Part shown: one piece after another, positions 61,501 through 64,000 of the stretch
Layout: the number at the start of each line of letters is the position of its first letter
How positions within the stretch are numbered: position 1 is the stretch's first letter
From: Sipunculus nudus
Lineage: Eukaryota; Annelida; Sipuncula; Golfingiida; Sipunculidae
Assembly (NCBI GenBank): GCA_026874595.1
Contig: CM049306.1
Location: forward strand, 23,917,019-23,981,018
Direction of reading: 5' to 3'
Length of the DNA: 64,000 nt
Position numbers and translations under genes: made by a program
The notes under the pieces: model-generated
What the model saw: only the letters and a program-made list of their open reading frames with translations
The model's database searches: none
Told to the model about the DNA's origin: nothing

Positions 61501-62988
61501 AATATATAATGTTACTAGTGACCAACTAAAGGAAAATTAATCAAGACTTAACTGTAAGTTGAAGTTTGATTCTGATTCAACCTCAATGGCAGCATCTGAG
61601 ATCAGCAGTGATGCTTATGATGCCATGCACAATATCAGATGATCTCAGTATGCTGGATGAGTAGGTAGAATTATGTTTTAGAGACAAGTTGTTTGTAATG
61701 TTTGATATATTTTGAAATATTTGAATCATTTAAACGGGTAAAATTTTATCTCATTCATATTGTTTCAGATGTGCAGGTAATGAAAATAAAAAAGTATTTA
61801 TGAAAGTATTTATAATGCCAGTTAACAGGAGACTGTAGCGGAGTTCAGAATTATTATATATCAGCTTTTATAGGATTTGTAAATACTCTTAAATGTGAAT
61901 GGCAACATTTATTCTCTGCAGGAATTTTTAAAGAAAGAATTCAGCGAAGAAAATGTGATCTTCTGGACCAGATGTGAAAATTATAAGAAAATGACAAATG
62001 ATAAAGAGGTAAGTGTGAAGATCAAAGTGAGTTATTAGAATTAAAATAACAGAATGAAAACCCAGTGTCTCATTGTTGGCCAGGGCAGTTCAGGTCGAAC
62101 TTTATTCATGTCATTATTTTAAGAGGGTGTGTACTCTAGTAATTATTTACAAGAATTTGAAACCTGAATGTTGTAACACATTAATTACATGTACACATGG
62201 TCTATATTGGAAAGACATTGAAGATTTCTGAATGTTTAATCCTGACAGAGAAAGAAGGAAGCCCAGGCACTCTTTGACCAGCATCTTGCAGGGAACGCTC
62301 CAGATCCTGTCAATGTAGACAGTGAGGCCCGGCGACAAGCAAAAGAGGGTCTGGACAATCCTCTAGTCACTCAGTTTAATGCTGCTCAGACTCAGGTAGG
62401 ATGACAATTCAACTAGAGTCTTTCTCATATTAAGGTTCCATTAACTGTTAACTTAAGCTGGCAAAGGGAAGCTTTTGTACTGCATGATAGTTTGTACTGT
62501 GGTTATCTATTATGCCTGTTGTACTAAAATAAACATTTTATGTAACATTAATGTGTATAATATTAATTTCATGTGATGTTATAATGGTACTGTAAAAAAT
62601 TGAAATTACGACCACTTGTGGGACCTCTATAAAGTGGTATGGTCTTACATAAAGAACAAACAAAAATCAGGACCCAGAACATGTCATTATTTTGAGGTGG
62701 TCGCTAAACAGAGGTGGTCTTACGCAAGGTTTGACTGTATATATTCATTGAATGTATTGTTAACGTTTATTTTTATAAAACATAGGTACACAAATTAGTT
62801 CAAATTTTTTGTACAATTTTGTGTTTTGCTTGTAGATATTTCAGTTAATGAAGACTGACAGCTATTCTCGATTTCTCAAGTCACCACTGTATAAAAATTA
62901 TGTACTGGCTGAGATGGAAGGGTCCAAGCCTGACGCTGATGGGAACAGTGGTCAGTCAGATAAGAAACTGGGAAAAGATGAGAAAAAG
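29738..62988 (+). CDS. RGS12: RGS12/RGS14/loco-type regulator of G-protein signalling (PDZ-PTB-RGS), 3' part outside the window
   Basis: Seven exons join in frame (29738-32371, 51662-51754, 57016-57102, 61093-61257, 61922-62008, 62249-62395, 62836-62988) to give 1122 residues without a stop. Seen in order: a basic N-terminus ([10 protein letters not shown]), a PDZ domain at residues 16-93 with the binding loop GYGF, a PTB domain at about 289-458, a long Ser/Pro-rich linker, and an RGS domain at about 975-1095 containing [23 protein letters not shown] and [12 protein letters not shown]. The Glu-Asn of SEEN, the Asn of VNVD and the Leu/Asp/Arg of [10 protein letters not shown] match residues that contact G-alpha in known RGS proteins, so GAP activity is expected. 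Family members are cytoplasmic or membrane-associated and accelerate GTP hydrolysis by Gi/o subunits. PDZ plus PTB before RGS fits RGS12 and fly loco rather than RGS14. RBD and GoLoco domains are expected downstream but not seen. The start is the Met after a good splice acceptor at 29730-29731. Confidence 0.93.
33543..34090. mobile_element. Long-TIR element with 9-bp target duplication (Mutator-like MITE)
   Basis: TAGACTGGTACC at 33543 and its reverse complement ending at 34090 begin inverted arms of roughly 110-125 bp; the right arm carries about 20 extra bases. The arms share CGTACAACGCCATCTTCAG and GACTGGTTCCAACT. Exact 9-bp direct repeats TTTCAAACA flank the element (33534-33542 and 34091-34099). 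Long inverted arms with a 9-bp duplication are typical of Mutator-like elements. The centre is AT-rich and non-coding. It is nested inside the Helitron-like element. Confidence 0.82.
34110..35950. repeat. Tandem array, unit about 289 bp, each with a triple AGGTCA site
   Basis: The 19-bp composite AGGTCA-A-AGGTCA-AGGTCA is perfect at 34155, 34444, 34733, 35021, 35308, 35597 and 35879, spaced 282-289 bp. About 143 bp after most of these sits a degenerate second copy (AGGTCAAAGGTGAAGGTCA or similar: 34298, 34587, 34875, 35163 and onward), so the unit may be an old dimer. Other conserved words are GGATGATAATTCCTGCTTTT and CATTTTCAGCCAAACA. Confidence 0.92.
36091..36445 (+). mobile_element. 5'-truncated second copy of the Helitron-like element
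   Basis: It begins TTCTTTTACTTG, which also occurs inside the larger element near 33281, and ends with a perfect hairpin TGGCACC-TGC-GGTGCCA (36417-36433), eight bases, then CTAG (36442-36445) and T. It contains a G18 run. It abuts the CTAG of the upstream element, so two right ends lie in tandem. Confidence 0.78.
37494..37512. repeat. Short (GT)n microsatellite
   Basis: TTGTGTGTGTGTATGTGTGTG within otherwise featureless intron. Confidence 0.7.
39276..40165 (+). mobile_element. 3'-truncated Helitron-like element with an internal insertion
   Basis: It begins TCCTTGGGGCAGACAAAGTC after an A and shares AATGAGGTCATGACC, TATGGGCAAGTGAAGCC and the CCTTTTATCCTTTT region with the element at 32942. 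At about 39740 the match stops; it resumes at about 40108 (TATGAGAGTGGGCTTGACC), so about 370 bp were inserted or differ. No hairpin-CTRR end found. Confidence 0.65.
44268..44357 (+). CDS. Candidate cryptic exon in the large intron
   Basis: TTTTATTTTATTTTGAAG is followed by exactly 30 open codons and then AAG|GTAAGA. The exon would be phase 0-0, compatible with insertion between the PTB exon and the next one. It encodes an acidic start ([13 protein letters not shown]) and a hydrophobic stretch ([13 protein letters not shown]). High A/T at third positions and no family match leave it unproven. Confidence 0.2.
46493..46540. repeat. (AT)n(GTAT)n microsatellite
   Basis: About 16 AT units followed by GTATGTATGTAT. 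Confidence 0.9.
46690..47651 (+). repeat. Degenerate tandem repeat family with GTCGTCCATCGTGCGTCGTC head
   Basis: After the GC-rich head, related blocks recur at roughly 46935, 47255 and 47420: CACAGAAATGATCC, then GTTTGTTCAAATGGT and GGCTAAGTTATGGGAAGCTGAA variants. The style (short GC head, then degenerate repeated units) matches the other Helitron-like families here. Termini were not resolved. Confidence 0.6.
47652..48542 (+). mobile_element. Non-autonomous Helitron-like element, both ends present
   Basis: It begins TCTGCCAAAACC after an A and ends CTAG before T at 48542, with the perfect hairpin GTAGTCG-CTTGT-CGACTAC at 48513-48531. It is the plus-strand partner of the element at 22572-23190. 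Inside are three perfect GGTGGCGCCACC palindromes (47958, 48107, 48237), a degenerate fourth, and on the minus strand the triple half-site AGGTCA-G-AGGTCA-AGGTCA (47820-47802). Confidence 0.85.
49170..49445. repeat. Short-unit minisatellite
   Basis: Two motifs alternate: AGTTCACTCAGTGCAGCCAGG (several variants from 49188 to 49425) and CTATTTATAGCTTTGGCAGAC (near 49229 and 49293). Confidence 0.75.
49498..51011 (+). repeat. Tandem array, unit about 279 bp, with GGTGGCGCCACC palindromes
   Basis: Units run from CCAAGCTCATATCTCAGGAAC-type starts and contain two palindromes each. Eight perfect copies lie at 49764, 50030, 50159, 50308, 50437, 50586, 50868 and 50997; three degenerate ones are near 49614, 49892 and 50716. 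The spacing alternates about 149 and 129 bp. The units match the inside of the Helitron-like element at 47652, so this is an expanded relative without visible termini. Confidence 0.9.
51662..51754 (+). CDS. RGS12: RGS12-like exon b: linker between PTB and RGS
   Basis: Acceptor TTTACTTCACCAG ends at 51661 and donor GAG|GTAAGA begins at 51755. The 93-nt exon is phase 0-0 and reads [20 protein letters not shown] followed by an 11-residue basic tail. I recognise no domain in it. Support comes from the two strong splice sites, the uninterrupted frame and its place between the PTB and RGS exons. It follows an intron of about 19.3 kb, the longest in the window. Confidence 0.8.
51755..54809 (+). other. 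Intron, left part, no exon recognised
   Basis: AT-rich. The open frame at 51815-52069 immediately after exon b is protein-like on both strands but has no motif or acceptor that I can support. Confidence 0.5.
54815..55840 (+). mobile_element. Helitron-like element with three tandem ~302-bp units
   Basis: The right end carries TCAGC-TTCT-GCTGA (55819-55832), TATT, then CTAG (55837-55840) before T. The left end is near AGCCCTAAGCCCTTAGGC but is not exact. Units starting TTGTGAGCGGGATATCT recur at about 54894, 55196 and 55497, each with a TGACCTTGACCT pair (54991, 55292, 55593). Only the first unit keeps a perfect GGTGGCGCCACC (55133); the second has GGGGGCGCCACC. Confidence 0.75.
55841..57015 (+). 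other. Intron, right part before exon c
   Basis: AT-rich unique-looking DNA with no exon or repeat that I can support. Confidence 0.5.
57016..57102 (+). CDS. RGS12: RGS12-like exon c: linker before RGS
   Basis: The acceptor TTTTCATCCTTTAG ends at 57015 and the donor CAG|GTAAGT begins at 57103. The 87-nt exon is phase 0-0. It encodes an acidic, probably helical stretch ([20 protein letters not shown] then YTSAVLDNQ) just upstream of the RGS core. In RGS12/14 relatives the region before the RGS box is variable, so the assignment rests on splice sites and frame. Confidence 0.78.
57103..61092 (+). other. Intron between exons c and d
   Basis: About 4 kb of AT-rich sequence. The stretch 57730-58700 is somewhat richer in GC but has no exon with matching splice sites and motif. 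Confidence 0.5.
61093..61257 (+). CDS. RGS12: RGS12-like exon d: start of the RGS domain
   Basis: The acceptor CTGTCTTTTTAG ends at 61092 and the donor ACA|GTAAGT begins at 61258. The 165-nt exon is phase 0-0. It ends with [20 protein letters not shown] then NIFT, the conserved first helices of an RGS12/14-type RGS domain. The preceding linker contains HVGGATG, encoded by a stretch that is 11/12 identical to the GGTGGCGCCACC palindrome of the intronic Helitron-like arrays (see findings). Confidence 0.93.
61922..62008 (+). CDS. RGS12: RGS12-like exon e: RGS helices with the SEEN motif
   Basis: The acceptor TTTATTCTCTGCAG ends at 61921 and the donor GAG|GTAAGT begins at 62009. The 87-nt exon is phase 0-0 and reads [20 protein letters not shown] then YKKMTNDKE. 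The SEENVIFW block is the family signature, with the Glu-Asn pair that contacts the G-alpha switch regions. Confidence 0.95.
62249..62395 (+). CDS. RGS12: RGS12-like exon f: middle of the RGS domain
   Basis: The acceptor AATCCTGACAG ends at 62248; using the next AG two bases later would shift the frame and hit a stop, so 62249 is chosen. The donor CAG|GTAGGA begins at 62396. The 147-nt exon is phase 0-0. It encodes [15 protein letters not shown], then [14 protein letters not shown], which holds the conserved Asn of the VN(V/L)D loop. Confidence 0.93.
62590..62741 (-). repeat. Fragment of a mariner-type MITE in the last intron
   Basis: The right end GGTTTGACTGTA and the inner words ACCACTTGTGGGACCTC and GAGGTGGTCTTACGC resemble the TACAGTCAAACC family of small elements. 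The left inverted end is decayed. Confidence 0.45.
62836..62988 (+). CDS. RGS12: RGS12-like exon g: end of the RGS domain
   Basis: The acceptor TTTTGCTTGTAG ends at 62835. The exon reads [20 protein letters not shown], the C-terminal RGS helix with conserved Leu, Asp and Arg, then a polar Lys/Asp-rich tail. The proposed donor is AAG|GTTTGT at 62989, weaker than the others. Reading through instead would add Val-Cys and stop at 62993-62995, giving a protein ending just after the RGS domain. The family's usual RBD/GoLoco tail argues for splicing, but the window cannot decide. Confidence 0.88.
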
Positions 62989-63147
62989 GTTTGTTAATTT
63001 AAAAACTGTATAAATTAATATGTATCAATCACATGGTACGCTCTATTAAAGATCATGTATATAATCAATATGGAAACAAAGGCAGATTTTCATTCTAATT
63101 GTTTGCATCTCAGCATATTTTGATCTTTTTTTTAAAGAAAGACTTTT

Positions 63148-64000
63148 TTAGCTCAGCTGACTATAAGTCATCTGAGCTATAGTCGTGGTCCATTGTCCGT
63201 CGTCCGTCCGTCTGTCCGTCCGTCCGTCCGTCCGTCCGTCCGTAGATGTGGCACGTTTTGAAACCGTAAGACCTAGGAATCCAAAATTCGGCATAATGTT
63301 AGATGTCCCCAAGATCTCCTACCAAGCCGAAAACTGGATGTTTGCAACTTCGTTCCTTTGAGAAATTAAGGAAAAACCTCAATTTTTTATTAAAAACCTA
63401 TTTTCACACTTCAGGACTGCCTAATATCAAAACCACTCATCTGTTTTACCTCATATTTACCATAAATATTCCTCTATATAGTTCCTATGTACATGCCAGA
63501 AATTATGTCTGTATTATTTAATTTAAAAAAGTTATGGGCCCAAACACAATGCATTTTGTAAAAAATCAGAAAAGATATTTGATCACTTAACACAAAAAAT
63601 GTTAATGCTATGGACCTTTTTTCCAGTAATATAACTTAAATTAATCAAAATTAAATTGTATACCCAAAATAAGATGAAAATCTTTTAAATTTTTTAAAAT
63701 ATTAATAAAAATAAAAAATTGGTACCTTAAATTTTGCCCAACTTTGACCATGGCACGTTTTTTTCCTGTAAGTACTGTGGATTTAATTTTCACAGCATGT
63801 TTTTGTTAGCATTTCAACTGTTAACACAAAAAATTTGAAACCAGTTGATCAAAAACTGTAGATTTTAATCAAGTTTTCAAGCACCATGTAACATATTGTT
63901 TACATCAAGCTAGTGTTATGCAGTTTGCAAGAGCTCAGCTCCCCAGCTTCAGCTCTAAGTTCCTTAAATTCGGCATACAGTTAGATGTCTCCAAAATGCC
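63148..64000 (+). repeat. CCGTCCGT-headed bivalve repeat, running off the window
   Basis: TTTAGCTCAGCTGACTATAAG leads into a palindrome-like GAGCTATAGTCG and a (CCGT)n tract at 63196-63244. The word AATTCGGCATAATGTTAGATG at 63287 recurs as AATTCGGCATACAGTTAGATG at 63969, so an internal unit of about 685 bp is starting again at the edge. No RGS12-like exon was seen in this last kilobase. Confidence 0.65.

Noticed and set aside
1-64000. CRISPR array, bacterial operon or prophage-like system
   Set aside because: The repeats lack unique uniform spacers, the genes contain spliceosomal introns and no prokaryotic signals were seen.

Overview
This is a eukaryotic nuclear window from an AT-rich invertebrate genome, most likely a bivalve mollusc. 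That placement is inferred from the gene structures (short exons, GT-AG introns, a SOUL-family secreted protein, an RGS12-type regulator) and from the repeat content: Helitron-like elements with internal tandem arrays, CCGTCCGT-headed repeats and GCGGATCC mini-elements of the kind common in bivalves. Species cannot be determined from the sequence alone.

Two protein-coding genes are well supported, and both had to be assembled across introns. On the minus strand, 16782 down to 14748, is a complete four-exon gene for a secreted SOUL/HEBP2-like heme-binding protein of 219 aa; all intron phases agree and family motifs appear in order. On the plus strand, from 29738 to beyond the right edge, lie seven coding exons of an RGS12/RGS14/loco-type regulator of G-protein signalling. 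One 2.6-kb exon encodes the PDZ and PTB domains. Two linker exons follow, then four exons carry a complete RGS domain with the usual G-alpha-contact residues. The RBD and GoLoco parts expected from the family would lie to the right of the window.

By region: 1-14.7 kb is intergenic, with microsatellites, small inverted-repeat elements, a CpG-rich block full of CCGTACGG-like palindromes (12.4-13.5 kb) and a few unassigned exon-like open frames. 14.7-16.8 kb is the SOUL gene. 17.2-18.6 kb is a duplicated 21-bp minisatellite interrupted by a tRNA-type SINE. 19-29.7 kb is repeat-rich intergenic or 5'-flanking DNA. 29.7-64 kb is the RGS12-like gene, whose introns (the largest about 19.3 kb) are loaded with Helitron-type elements.

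The most striking non-genic signal is in these Helitron-like elements. Several keep both termini (A|TC at the left, a hairpin plus CTRR|T at the right), and inside they carry tandem units of about 280-300 bp. One array repeats a perfect composite of three AGGTCA half-sites (DR1 plus an abutting third) seven times at about 289-bp spacing. Other families carry the palindrome GGTGGCGCCACC about every 140 bp. A 16-bp piece of this second repeat also lies in frame inside the RGS-linker exon. No known defence, toxin or viral system was seen.
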